Position numbers and translations under genes: made by a program
The notes under the pieces: model-generated
What the model saw: the letters and a program-made list of their open reading frames with translations, nothing else
What the model was told of the DNA's origin: nothing
The model's database searches: none
In this document: positions 1 to 7,124 of the stretch, piece after piece
Numbering within the stretch: the stretch's first letter is position 1
Layout: each line of letters starts with the position of its first letter
NCBI GenBank assembly: GCA_002385665.1
Contig: DGDX01000004.1
Coordinates: 1 to 20,466, forward strand
Reading direction: 5' to 3'
Length of the DNA stretch: 20,466 bases
DNA from: Firmicutes bacterium UBA3941
GTDB taxonomy: Bacteria; Bacillota; Clostridia; Caldicoprobacterales; UBA3941

Positions 1-19
1 AGATGTGTATAAGAGACAG
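1..19. other. Nextera/Tn5 mosaic-end adapter (artefact)
   Basis: The first 19 bases, AGATGTGTATAAGAGACAG, are identical to the Tn5 transposase mosaic end used in Nextera libraries. This is untrimmed library sequence and not part of the genome. It brings an in-frame TAA (10-12) in front of the first gene, which makes that gene look closed when it is really cut by the contig edge. Confidence 0.97.
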
Positions 20-762
20 ACCTTAACCTATGGGATAAAAACTATGAAAGCTACTCAATAATTAAGGACGGGGAGATAGTTTCCAATATTTGCGTCTATA
101 AAGCAGAGATAATTTTTAAACAAAAGCATTATACTGCCTTGTCAATTGGGGCTGTAGCAACAAAACAGGAATATAGGGGCAGAGGTTTGTCACGGGTTTT
201 GATGGAGCACATTATTAATAAATACGAAGGTGTTCCTATGTATCTGTCTGCTAACGATGGTGTCGTTAACTTCTATCCCAGGTTTGGATTTAAACGTATA
301 TTTGAAAAACAGCCCGTTTGTGAAATTGAGATCAATAACTATATTAATCCAATTAAGTTGCAGTATAACGATCCTAAGGTGTGGGACTATGTATATAACC
401 GCATTAATTATTCGGATAGACTAGACTGTATAAATACCAAGAGCATAAATATATTTCATATACACTTTGGATATCTCAAAGATTTCATATACGAAATACC
501 CGAACTAAAAACCATGGTAATTGCGGAGCAGAAAGAATCAACGCTTAAGCTAATAGGAGTTTTTTCACTGATGGACATTAGCTTTGGTGACCTGGTAAAA
601 TTTCTTCCGTTTCATAATGTTAAAAATGTGGAATTTGGGTTTATGCCCTATTGGTCTGATGTTGAATATTCCATGCATGAATATGAGACTGACCCCATAT
701 TTGTCAGAAATATTACATGCGATCTTGGCGATTTTAAATTCCCGGAGCTATCCATTACATGA
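20..762 (+). CDS. GNAT family N-acetyltransferase, 5' truncated
   Basis: This is an acetyl-CoA-dependent N-acetyltransferase whose target is unknown. The reading frame is open from the end of the adapter, so the true start lies outside the window; a TTG at 139 is only an internal codon. The residues before it (around 22-138) read as normal GNAT beta strands. The acetyl-CoA pyrophosphate-binding motif is visible as EYRGRGLSRVLM (about 169-204), followed by the usual strand and the NFYPRFGF element (about 265-288). After the GNAT fold there are about 140 more residues ending at TGA 760-762, so this is a two-domain protein, with the second half perhaps a degenerate GNAT-like or substrate-binding domain. 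A 7-bp inverted repeat (756-762/770-776) overlaps the stop codon but has no U-tract. The GNAT call is firm; the substrate cannot be told. Confidence 0.85.
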
Positions 763-857
763 TCAAAAGTCATGTAGGTAAGAACTGTTTGAGAATTTAT
801 TGCGTCAGCACCTTTAGAAATTGATAGGATATACGTAGCGCATTTAGGAGAATATAA

Positions 858-887
858 ATGGACTGTTATCCTAGGGGGGAACTGTAA
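858..887 (+). CDS. possible 9-codon upstream ORF (leader peptide)
   Basis: A short frame, MDCYPRGEL, starts at ATG 858. AGGAG lies at 846-850 with ideal 7-nt spacing. The frame ends with TAA at 885-887, directly before the ATG of the next gene at 888, and is in the same frame as it. The ribosome binding site of the next gene (AGGGGGGAA, 873-881) lies inside this mini-ORF, so its translation would cover or feed initiation of the acetyltransferase. Whether it is really translated cannot be decided from sequence alone. Confidence 0.35.
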   Translation: MDCYPRGEL

Positions 888-1436
888 ATGCTAAGGTTAT
901 GTAGCAAAAATATCTACCTTGCAGCCCTTGAAAAGGAGCATTGCAGGAAATTGTGGGAGGAATACGAGTATGATTTCCAATCAGCGACTGAACCCCTTAA
1001 TATAGGGCATTCCAATACGAAAGCTGATTCATGGTTTGAAGAGATTCAACGGGATCAGGGCATCAAGCATATACGTCTTGGTGTATTCTTGTTGGATGGA
1101 ACCGTTATTGGGGATGTGGCATTACAGGATATTGACTGGAGAAACCGCTCTTGTTCCATAGGCCTAGGAATAGCTAAGATAGAGTATCGGAACAAGGGGT
1201 ATGGGACGGAGGCGGTGAAAGCTATGATTTGGTATGGCTTTCATAATCTTGGTCTTGAGAGAATATCTGCCAATACATTAGAACAGAATGTGGCTGCCCA
1301 GAGATCCCTAGAGAAGACGGGCTTTATCTTAGAAGGCAGGGAAAGAAAGGCTGTCTATTTTGCAGGGCGGAGATGGGATAGGCTAAATTATGCATTGCTT
1401 AGGGAGGATTACATAAATGATAGTCAAACCATATAA
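888..1436 (+). CDS. RimJ/RimL-type GNAT N-acetyltransferase
   Basis: This 182-aa protein is a single-domain GNAT acetyltransferase of the group related to ribosomal-protein-alanine acetyltransferases (RimJ/RimL) and to spermidine and antibiotic acetyltransferases. The acetyl-CoA motif is YRNKGYGTEAV (about residues 103-113), followed by the helix and the typical NVAAQRSLEKTGF motif (about residues 138-150), which marks the C-terminal part of this group. The start ATG is preceded by AGGGGGGAA at 6-nt spacing. The 3' end overlaps the next gene, a SpoU methyltransferase, by 20 nt, so the two are very likely co-translated. A role in protein or ribosome modification fits that partner, but detoxification cannot be excluded. 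Confidence 0.88.
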   Translation: MLRLCSKNIYLAALEKEHCRKLWEEYEYDFQSATEPLNIGHSNTKADSWFEEIQRDQGIKHIRLGVFLLDGTVIGDVALQDIDWRNRSCSIGLGIAKIEYRNKGYGTEAVKAMIWYGFHNLGLERISANTLEQNVAAQRSLEKTGFILEGRERKAVYFAGRRWDRLNYALLREDYINDSQTI

Positions 1437-2148
1437 AAAGGAATTTGATTACTCGTATACTCTCGGTGTCTTTCCCACAATTGAACTCCTGCAAAACCAA
1501 CCCGGTATAGTCAAGAAAGTAATATTACACTCAAGTGGGAGTCAAAATCAGGGCATAGATAGAATAATAGAATTATGCAACCAGCATGGTATCAGCGTAG
1601 AATCAAACGACAAGTTGGTTAACAGGTTAAGTAAAAAAGAAAACTGCTATGCCGTAGGGATTTTTTCCAAGTTGCCCGGATTCTTATCCGGTGAGTCAAA
1701 CCATATTTTACTGGTAAACCCCAGTGACATGGGTAATTTAGGAACAATTATTAGAACTGCCGTTGGGTTTGGGTGTACTGATATAGGTATTATCAGTCCT
1801 GCTGTTGATGCATACAACCCTAAAGTTATTAGAGGATCCATGGGTTCCTTCTTTAAAGTTAACTTACAATACTTTGATAGCTTTGAAGAGTACAAGGGAA
1901 GCTACCATAACCAAATTTTCACCTTTAGACTAAACGGCGAAACGACTCTAAATGAGATAAGGAAATATCCTGATAAACCCTATGCTTTGGTATTTGGCAA
2001 TGAAAGCTCAGGTCTTGGATCCGAATTTGATAATATAGGTATAGGTGTTAGGATCCCCCACAGTCAGGAAATAGATTCTCTTAATCTGGCTGTAGCCGTT
2101 GGTATTGCACTGAATCATTTCGCAAACCTTAGCGATACACAGCACTAA
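1417..2148 (+). CDS. SpoU/TrmH-family RNA 2'-O-methyltransferase
   Basis: This is a SPOUT-fold (knotted) S-adenosylmethionine-dependent methyltransferase that would methylate a ribose 2'-OH in rRNA or tRNA. The three family motifs are present in order: motif 1 NLGTIIRTA (residues 107-115, with Asn107 and the catalytic Arg113), motif 2 VFGNESSGLG (192-201, with Glu196) and motif 3 IPHSQEIDSLNLAVAVGI (213-230, with Asn223). At 243 aa it is normal for the family, with an N-terminal extension of about 95 residues that may bind RNA. The start ATG overlaps the preceding acetyltransferase by 20 nt and has AGGGAGGA upstream. The RNA target is not predictable; RlmB-, TrmH- and TsnR-like enzymes share these motifs. 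Confidence 0.92.
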   Translation: MIVKPYKKEFDYSYTLGVFPTIELLQNQPGIVKKVILHSSGSQNQGIDRIIELCNQHGISVESNDKLVNRLSKKENCYAVGIFSKLPGFLSGESNHILLVNPSDMGNLGTIIRTAVGFGCTDIGIISPAVDAYNPKVIRGSMGSFFKVNLQYFDSFEEYKGSYHNQIFTFRLNGETTLNEIRKYPDKPYALVFGNESSGLGSEFDNIGIGVRIPHSQEIDSLNLAVAVGIALNHFANLSDTQH

Positions 2149-2258
2149 TTATGTACATTTATAGGTATGTTATAGGATCCAGAGGTGGGATAAAGAAAAG
2201 AGATGTATTTCATCAATATTTATTTTGATTTACTTATATAAAGGAGAGAGTATAGAAG

Positions 2259-2942
2259 ATGAAGCTAATCAATAGGGGTAAGACCAAGGACGTATACCTA
2301 ATGGATGATGGCAATTACCTGTTTAAATTTAAGGACGATGTGACAGGGGAGAATGGTATCTTCGATCCGGGAGCTAACACGGTAGGGTTAAAGATGGAAG
2401 GCGCAGGAAATGCTGCCCTTCGGCTAACCACATACTTTTTTAAGATTTTAAACGACAGGGGCATACCAACCCATTTTATTGATTCCGATTTAGGGGAATC
2501 GACAATGAAGGTAAAAAAGGCTAAGTTGTTTGGGGAGGGTATTGAGGTAATATGCAGATACAGGGCAGTTGGCAGTTTTCTCAGACGTTATGGCAAATAT
2601 GCCAGGGAAGGACAAGCCCTCCATGGTCTAATTGAGATTACCCTAAAGGATGATCTTCGCAATGATCCGTTAATAACCAAAGATGCCTTGGAGGTGTTGG
2701 GTATATTGTCTACCGAGGAATATCGGATTCTTAAGAACCTAACATTTGAGATATGCGAAATTATAAAAGAAGAGTTATCAGCTAAGGGATTGGAACTCTA
2801 TGATATAAAATTGGAATTTGGTAGAGTTGGTGATAATAACGAGATTACCCTTATAGACGAGATATCGGGAGGCAATATGAGGGTCTACAAAGATGGATCA
2901 TATGTAGGACCCTTACAGCTGGCAGAAATTATGCTGAATTGA
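2259..2942 (+). CDS. purC: SAICAR synthetase (PurC), divergent
   Basis: The family enzyme joins aspartate to CAIR using ATP to give SAICAR in purine synthesis. The 227-aa protein has the N-terminal nucleotide-binding element NRGKTKDVY (5-13), the segment EVICRYRAVGSFLRRYG (96-112), the DPLITKDALE stretch (136-145) and the signature LYDIKLEFG (180-188), so the family assignment is solid. It departs from well-known PurC proteins near the end: the usual Pro-Asp-x-x-Arg-Leu-Trp after the conserved Asp-Glu is here DEISGGNMRVY (200-210), which keeps the Arg but loses the Pro-Asp and Trp. It is also slightly short. No other pur gene is nearby; the next genes are a HAD phosphatase and dcd. AAGGAGAG at 2240-2247 gives a long 11-nt spacing to the ATG. 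It could be the only PurC of the cell or a specialised paralogue. Confidence 0.85.
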   Translation: MKLINRGKTKDVYLMDDGNYLFKFKDDVTGENGIFDPGANTVGLKMEGAGNAALRLTTYFFKILNDRGIPTHFIDSDLGESTMKVKKAKLFGEGIEVICRYRAVGSFLRRYGKYAREGQALHGLIEITLKDDLRNDPLITKDALEVLGILSTEEYRILKNLTFEICEIIKEELSAKGLELYDIKLEFGRVGDNNEITLIDEISGGNMRVYKDGSYVGPLQLAEIMLN

Positions 2943-2994
2943 TGATGACAATAAACGTATAGTGGATATTAATATATTATTTTGGGGGAGGGTT

Positions 2995-3657
2995 ATGATA
3001 AAGGCGTTTATCTTTGATCTGGATGGAGTAATAATAGACAGCGAACCTTTGCATTATGAAGCGGATAAGATAGTATTCAGGGAATTTGGAATCGAATTGG
3101 CTGATGGGGAACTGGATGGTTATGTTGGTATAGATACCAGGCAAATGGTGACAGAACTTAGGGACAAGTACAACATAGAAACTTCAGTGGATGATTTGCT
3201 GGAGAAATTGCAGTGTGTTAAGCTGGACTTGTTGAAAACCTGGAAATTTGAAGCCATTGATGGAATCAGGGATTTGATATCGGACTTAAAAAACAATAAT
3301 ATAGCAATAGCCTTGGCATCTTCTTCTCCGATGAGATTTATTCGACTGGCCATAGAAAAGATTGGTATTAGCAAGCATTTTGATTTGATCGTTAGTGGGG
3401 AGCATGTTGACAAAAGCAAACCGGAACCCGATATATTTTTAAGGGCAGCCCACCTATTGGAGGTTAAACCCAGTGAGTGCCTGGTATTGGAGGATTCAGT
3501 AAATGGAGTTACTGCGGCGAAAAGGGCCGGGATGAAGTGTATCGGCTTCTTAAACCCAAACTCGGGAAACCAGGACCTATCAAAGGCCGATAAGATTGTG
3601 ACTACTCTGGAAAGATTGGAATACAAGGATCTTTTCAACAACCCAGGAAAGAAATAA
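2995..3657 (+). CDS. HAD superfamily phosphatase/phosphomutase
   Basis: This 220-aa protein belongs to HAD subfamily IA (beta-phosphoglucomutase/phosphoglycolate-phosphatase group). Visible motifs: motif I DLDG with nucleophile Asp8 and Asp10, an alpha-helical cap domain (about 15-80), motif II ASSSP (Ser109-111), motif III lysine in KSKPEPDIF (Lys142) and motif IV LEDSVNG (Glu166, Asp167). ATG 2995 is chosen over an upstream in-frame GTG at 2962 because GGGGGAGG (2984-2991) sits just before it and the protein then starts right before the first beta strand, as is normal for the family. Between purC and dcd it could act on a nucleotide or on a sugar phosphate; the sequence does not decide. Confidence 0.9.
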   Translation: MIKAFIFDLDGVIIDSEPLHYEADKIVFREFGIELADGELDGYVGIDTRQMVTELRDKYNIETSVDDLLEKLQCVKLDLLKTWKFEAIDGIRDLISDLKNNNIAIALASSSPMRFIRLAIEKIGISKHFDLIVSGEHVDKSKPEPDIFLRAAHLLEVKPSECLVLEDSVNGVTAAKRAGMKCIGFLNPNSGNQDLSKADKIVTTLERLEYKDLFNNPGKK

Positions 3658-3697
3658 GGGATACATATGGAATTTACATTAGAATAGAGGAAAGTCA

Positions 3698-4216
3698 ATG
3701 ATATTATCTGGAAAAGAAATTAAGAAGAGATTGGGCAAGGATATATTTATAGAGCCTTTCAACGAAAATCAATTGAATCCCAATAGCTATAATCTAAGGC
3801 TACACAATGAATTACTGGTCTATAAAAACCATGTTTTGGACATGAAGCAAGAGAATAAGGCTGAGAGCCTGATCATTCCGGAGGAGGGCTTAATTCTTGA
3901 ACCTGGTAGACTATACCTGGGAAGGACTGTTGAATACACAAGGACGGAGGGGCTGGTGCCAATGCTGGAAGGGAGATCCTCCATTGGCAGACTGGGCCTT
4001 TTCATTCATATAACGGCAGGTTTTGGCGACGTTGGCTTTAGCGGATATTGGACACTGGAAATCTTCTGTATCCAGCCTATTAGGATATATCCGGGGGTTG
4101 AGGTCTGTCAGATCTACTATCACTCTATTTTAGGGGATTACGAAAAGTATAAGAGCGGAAAATACCAGAATAATCAAGGGATACAACCCAGCCTATTGTT
4201 TAAAGATTTTGAGTGA
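3698..4216 (+). CDS. dcd: dCTP deaminase
   Basis: The enzyme deaminates dCTP to dUTP (or to dUMP in bifunctional members), feeding dTMP synthesis. The 172-aa length fits the family. The active-site segment GRSSIGRLG (92-100) supplies the Ser and Arg equivalent to E. coli Ser111 and Arg115, and GYWTLE (116-121) supplies the catalytic glutamate (Glu121) at the same 23-residue distance from the Arg as in E. coli (Arg115-Glu138). The trimer core beta strands (101-142) are intact. AGAGGAAAG precedes the ATG. It follows the HAD phosphatase gene by 40 nt, which suggests one transcript for pyrimidine or purine nucleotide genes. The sequence alone does not show whether it also has dUTPase activity. 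Confidence 0.93.
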   Translation: MILSGKEIKKRLGKDIFIEPFNENQLNPNSYNLRLHNELLVYKNHVLDMKQENKAESLIIPEEGLILEPGRLYLGRTVEYTRTEGLVPMLEGRSSIGRLGLFIHITAGFGDVGFSGYWTLEIFCIQPIRIYPGVEVCQIYYHSILGDYEKYKSGKYQNNQGIQPSLLFKDFE

Positions 4217-4301
4217 AGGTTTGTTGGGCTATGTACTGGACATTGAGCCTTTGATGTCGGGTGCATCATTTTTATATACAAAGCAAATGTTACTACTAGT
4301 A

Positions 4302-4307
4302 TATAAT
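4302..4307 (+). promoter_or_regulatory. candidate -10 box ahead of the Ca-type ATPase gene
   Basis: A perfect TATAAT lies 50 nt before the ATPase start in the 140-nt gap after dcd. No convincing -35 box is seen at 16-18 nt upstream, so the site is weak evidence by itself. The gap contains nothing else recognisable. Confidence 0.3.
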
Positions 4308-4356
4308 TATCAAAATCATTTGGGGAGAGACTATTACATAAGAGAGGACAGAGTTT

Positions 4357-6999
4357 ATGGGAAATATGGTTTGGCATACCCTTTCTATACCGGATTTAGA
4401 AAGGGAACTTGATACTAGCAAACAAGGATTATCAGAAAATGAGGTAGTTCAGCGCCTTCAAAAATATGGACCAAATGAATTGGAACAGAAGGATCGTAAA
4501 TCTGTTTGGAGTATGTTTATTGAACAGTTTAAGGATTTTATGGTGGTTATACTTATCATAGCTGCTATAATATCCGGATTATTGGGAGAAATAAGTGATG
4601 CTATTATAATTCTTGCCATCGTACTCCTTAATGCAGCATTGGGAATTATACAGGAGAATAAGGCAGAAGAATCCTTATCTGCTCTTAAAAGGATGTCCGC
4701 CCCCCATGCAAAGGTCGTAAGAGATGGCAGACCTGATGTAATTGATGCTAAAAACTTAGTTCCCGGAGATGTAGTCGTGTTGGAAACTGGAGATTTTGTG
4801 CCCGCTGATATTAGGCTCATAGAAGTATCCAACCTAAAAGTAGAAGAAGCTGCTTTAACAGGGGAATCGGTCCCGGTTGATAAACAAAGTACAGCCTTAC
4901 AGGATGAAGACATACCCTTAGGGGATAGAATTAACATGGCTTACTCCGGTAGCATCGTTACATATGGCAGGGGGATGGGAATTGTTGTGGAAACGGGTAT
5001 GTCCACCCAGATGGGCGCCATAGCCCAGATGATAAAGACGGAGGAAGGGGTGAAGACCCCACTTCAGAAACGATTGGAATCCTTGGGAAAGATTTTGGGG
5101 ATAGCCGCTCTTGGGATCTGTGGACTTATTTTTGCTGTGGGAGTAATTAACGGCAAGGACATCTTTAATATGTTTTTTATCTCCGTTAGCCTGGCGGTAG
5201 CCGCCATTCCCGAGGGATTACCTGCTATCGTTACAATAGTGTTGGCCGTAGGAGTACAGCGGATGGCAAAACGCAATGCCATAATACGTAGGCTACCCGC
5301 GGTGGAAACCTTAGGGAGTGCTACAGTCATTTGCTCGGATAAGACGGGCACCTTAACCCAAAACAAGATGACGGTCAAGCAGTTATACTATAACAGTGAA
5401 TTCCGAGATGTAACCAAGGAAAATCATGCTCGGGATCAACACCTGGAATTGCTTATTCTTACAGGAGTTTTATGCAATGATACCCAAATAAAAGAAGAAG
5501 CGGGGGAACTTCATAGTATAGGAGACCCAACGGAAACTGCTTTAGTGGATTTAGGACTAAATTACGGATATGATAAGAGATCTTTAGACCAGACCTCAGA
5601 AAGAGTCTACGAGCTACCCTTTGATTCACAACGAAAGCTCATGACAACTGTCCATAGGCTGGATAATGGTTATAGAATATTTACCAAGGGCGGTACCGAC
5701 GAATTATTGGATAAATGCGATAGAATTCTATTAAATGGTAGTGTTGAAAGCTTAACCCCTGAGCATATTGCAAGTATTCAAGCAGCCAATGAAACCATGG
5801 CCTCCGGTGCTCTTCGAGTTCTGGCAATGGCATATAAGGATATTGATTACGTGCCTGACAAAAATAATGAGGCCCATTTGGAAGATAGGCTTGTTTTCAT
5901 AGGACTGATGGGAATGATAGATCCGCCCAGAGAAGAAGTGAAAGAAGCGGTACAGCTGTGTAAAAGGGCTGGTATCAAGCCTGTTATGATCACCGGAGAT
6001 CATAAAATAACTGCAGCGGCAATTGCCGAAGAGCTTGGTATACTAGCAGAAGGTGACGAGACTGTTACAGGCGCAGAAGTAGAAGGCATGAGTGATGAAG
6101 AGCTTAGGGACAGGGTCAAAAACATATCCGTATATGCCCGGGTGGCACCTCAGCACAAGGTAAGGATCGTAAAGGCTTGGCAAGACTGGGGTCAAGTGGT
6201 TGCAATGACGGGGGATGGGGTCAACGACGCGCCTGCTCTTAAACGGGCTGATATTGGAGCAGCCATGGGGATAGTGGGTACCGATGTGGCAAAGGAAGCG
6301 GCAGATATGGTGTTAACCGATGACAATTTCAGCACAGTAGTATCTGCAGTGGAAGAGGGACGTATTATATTCTCTAACATCCTGAAGTCCATACAATTCC
6401 TCCTATCCTGTAATGTGGGCGAGATACTTATATTGTTTATAGCAACCATCCTCAATTGGAGAGAGCCCCTACTACCCATACACATTCTTTGGGTTAACTT
6501 GGTTACCGATAGCCTGCCGGCCCTGGCTCTAGGGGCCGATCCTGCAGAGAAGGATATAATGAGCCGTAAACCGAGAGACCCCAATAGGGGCATATTCGAT
6601 AGGGGCATGATAACAAGAATAATATATCAAGGAGCCATGGTAGGCTTGCTGGCTTTGATAGCCTTTGTAATTGGGCAGAGGGTCGATGTAGTAACCGGAC
6701 GCACCATGGCCTTTACCGTTTTAGCCCTAAGTCAACTGGCCCATACCTTTAATGTAAGATCCAACACTAAATCCATATTTAAGGTTGGGCTATCCACCAA
6801 CGTAAAACTTTTATGGGCAATAGTCTTTTCAGCCCTGCTTCAAATTTTTGTCATCATAGTACCCCCTGTATCAGAAATATTCAAAGTAAAGGCATTAAAC
6901 GGAGAACAGTGGTTAATGGTCGGGGCTTTATCCTTGGCACCATTGCTTATAGTAGAAATACAAAAATTATTATCCTATAACTTTTCAAGATCCGAATAA
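4357..6999 (+). CDS. P2A-type calcium-transporting P-type ATPase
   Basis: This 880-aa membrane pump exports a divalent cation, most likely Ca2+, at the expense of ATP. In order: an N-terminal cation-ATPase domain (about 5-75), membrane helices M1-M2 (about 60-100), actuator domain with TGES (168-171), M3-M4 with PEGLP (285-289), phosphorylation site DKTGT with Asp328, the nucleotide-binding domain with KGG, the hinge TGDGVNDAP (618-626) and M5-M10. Residues matching the SERCA calcium sites are present: Glu286 (M4), Asn686 and Glu689 in SCNVGE (M5), and Asn714, Thr717 and Asp718 in NLVTD (M6). This supports Ca2+ over Na+/K+ or heavy metals. Full length without breaks. AGAGAGGACAG precedes the ATG. 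An exported peptidase follows. Confidence 0.95.
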   Translation: MGNMVWHTLSIPDLERELDTSKQGLSENEVVQRLQKYGPNELEQKDRKSVWSMFIEQFKDFMVVILIIAAIISGLLGEISDAIIILAIVLLNAALGIIQENKAEESLSALKRMSAPHAKVVRDGRPDVIDAKNLVPGDVVVLETGDFVPADIRLIEVSNLKVEEAALTGESVPVDKQSTALQDEDIPLGDRINMAYSGSIVTYGRGMGIVVETGMSTQMGAIAQMIKTEEGVKTPLQKRLESLGKILGIAALGICGLIFAVGVINGKDIFNMFFISVSLAVAAIPEGLPAIVTIVLAVGVQRMAKRNAIIRRLPAVETLGSATVICSDKTGTLTQNKMTVKQLYYNSEFRDVTKENHARDQHLELLILTGVLCNDTQIKEEAGELHSIGDPTETALVDLGLNYGYDKRSLDQTSERVYELPFDSQRKLMTTVHRLDNGYRIFTKGGTDELLDKCDRILLNGSVESLTPEHIASIQAANETMASGALRVLAMAYKDIDYVPDKNNEAHLEDRLVFIGLMGMIDPPREEVKEAVQLCKRAGIKPVMITGDHKITAAAIAEELGILAEGDETVTGAEVEGMSDEELRDRVKNISVYARVAPQHKVRIVKAWQDWGQVVAMTGDGVNDAPALKRADIGAAMGIVGTDVAKEAADMVLTDDNFSTVVSAVEEGRIIFSNILKSIQFLLSCNVGEILILFIATILNWREPLLPIHILWVNLVTDSLPALALGADPAEKDIMSRKPRDPNRGIFDRGMITRIIYQGAMVGLLALIAFVIGQRVDVVTGRTMAFTVLALSQLAHTFNVRSNTKSIFKVGLSTNVKLLWAIVFSALLQIFVIIVPPVSEIFKVKALNGEQWLMVGALSLAPLLIVEIQKLLSYNFSRSE

Positions 7000-7055
7000 A
7001 CAAGTTGGAATTCCGGCTGTTGTGTCCATACCCGAGCAAGAGTTTTCCGTTTAAA

Positions 7056-7082
7056 TTGCGGGTCTCCGTTATGTGTTATAAA
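7056..7082 (+). promoter_or_regulatory. promoter for the S9 peptidase gene
   Basis: An extended -10 element, TGTTATAAA (TG 7074-7075, hexamer 7077-7082), lies about 42 nt before the lipoprotein start. A poor -35 (TTGCGG, 7056-7061) is 15 nt upstream. Extended -10 promoters tolerate a weak -35. It implies the peptidase can be expressed apart from the ATPase. Confidence 0.4.
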
Positions 7083-7124
7083 TTAAATAACTGGACAGTG
7101 TACAGGTCCGAAAGGAGATACCCA

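Noticed and set aside
756..776. Terminator after the first acetyltransferase (TACATGA/TCATGTA)
   Set aside because: Only 7 AT-rich base pairs and no T-tract after it.
3120..3698. 192-aa antisense frame opposite the HAD gene
   Set aside because: A shadow of the HAD coding sequence; no ribosome binding site and no domain pattern.
4209..4412. 67-aa forward frame between dcd and the ATPase
   Set aside because: It overlaps the ends of both real genes, has no ribosome binding site and no protein-like pattern; the ATPase start at 4357 explains the region.
6192..6608. 138-aa antisense frame opposite the Ca-type ATPase
   Set aside because: Its open frame follows from codon use of the real gene on the other strand, which has all family motifs here.
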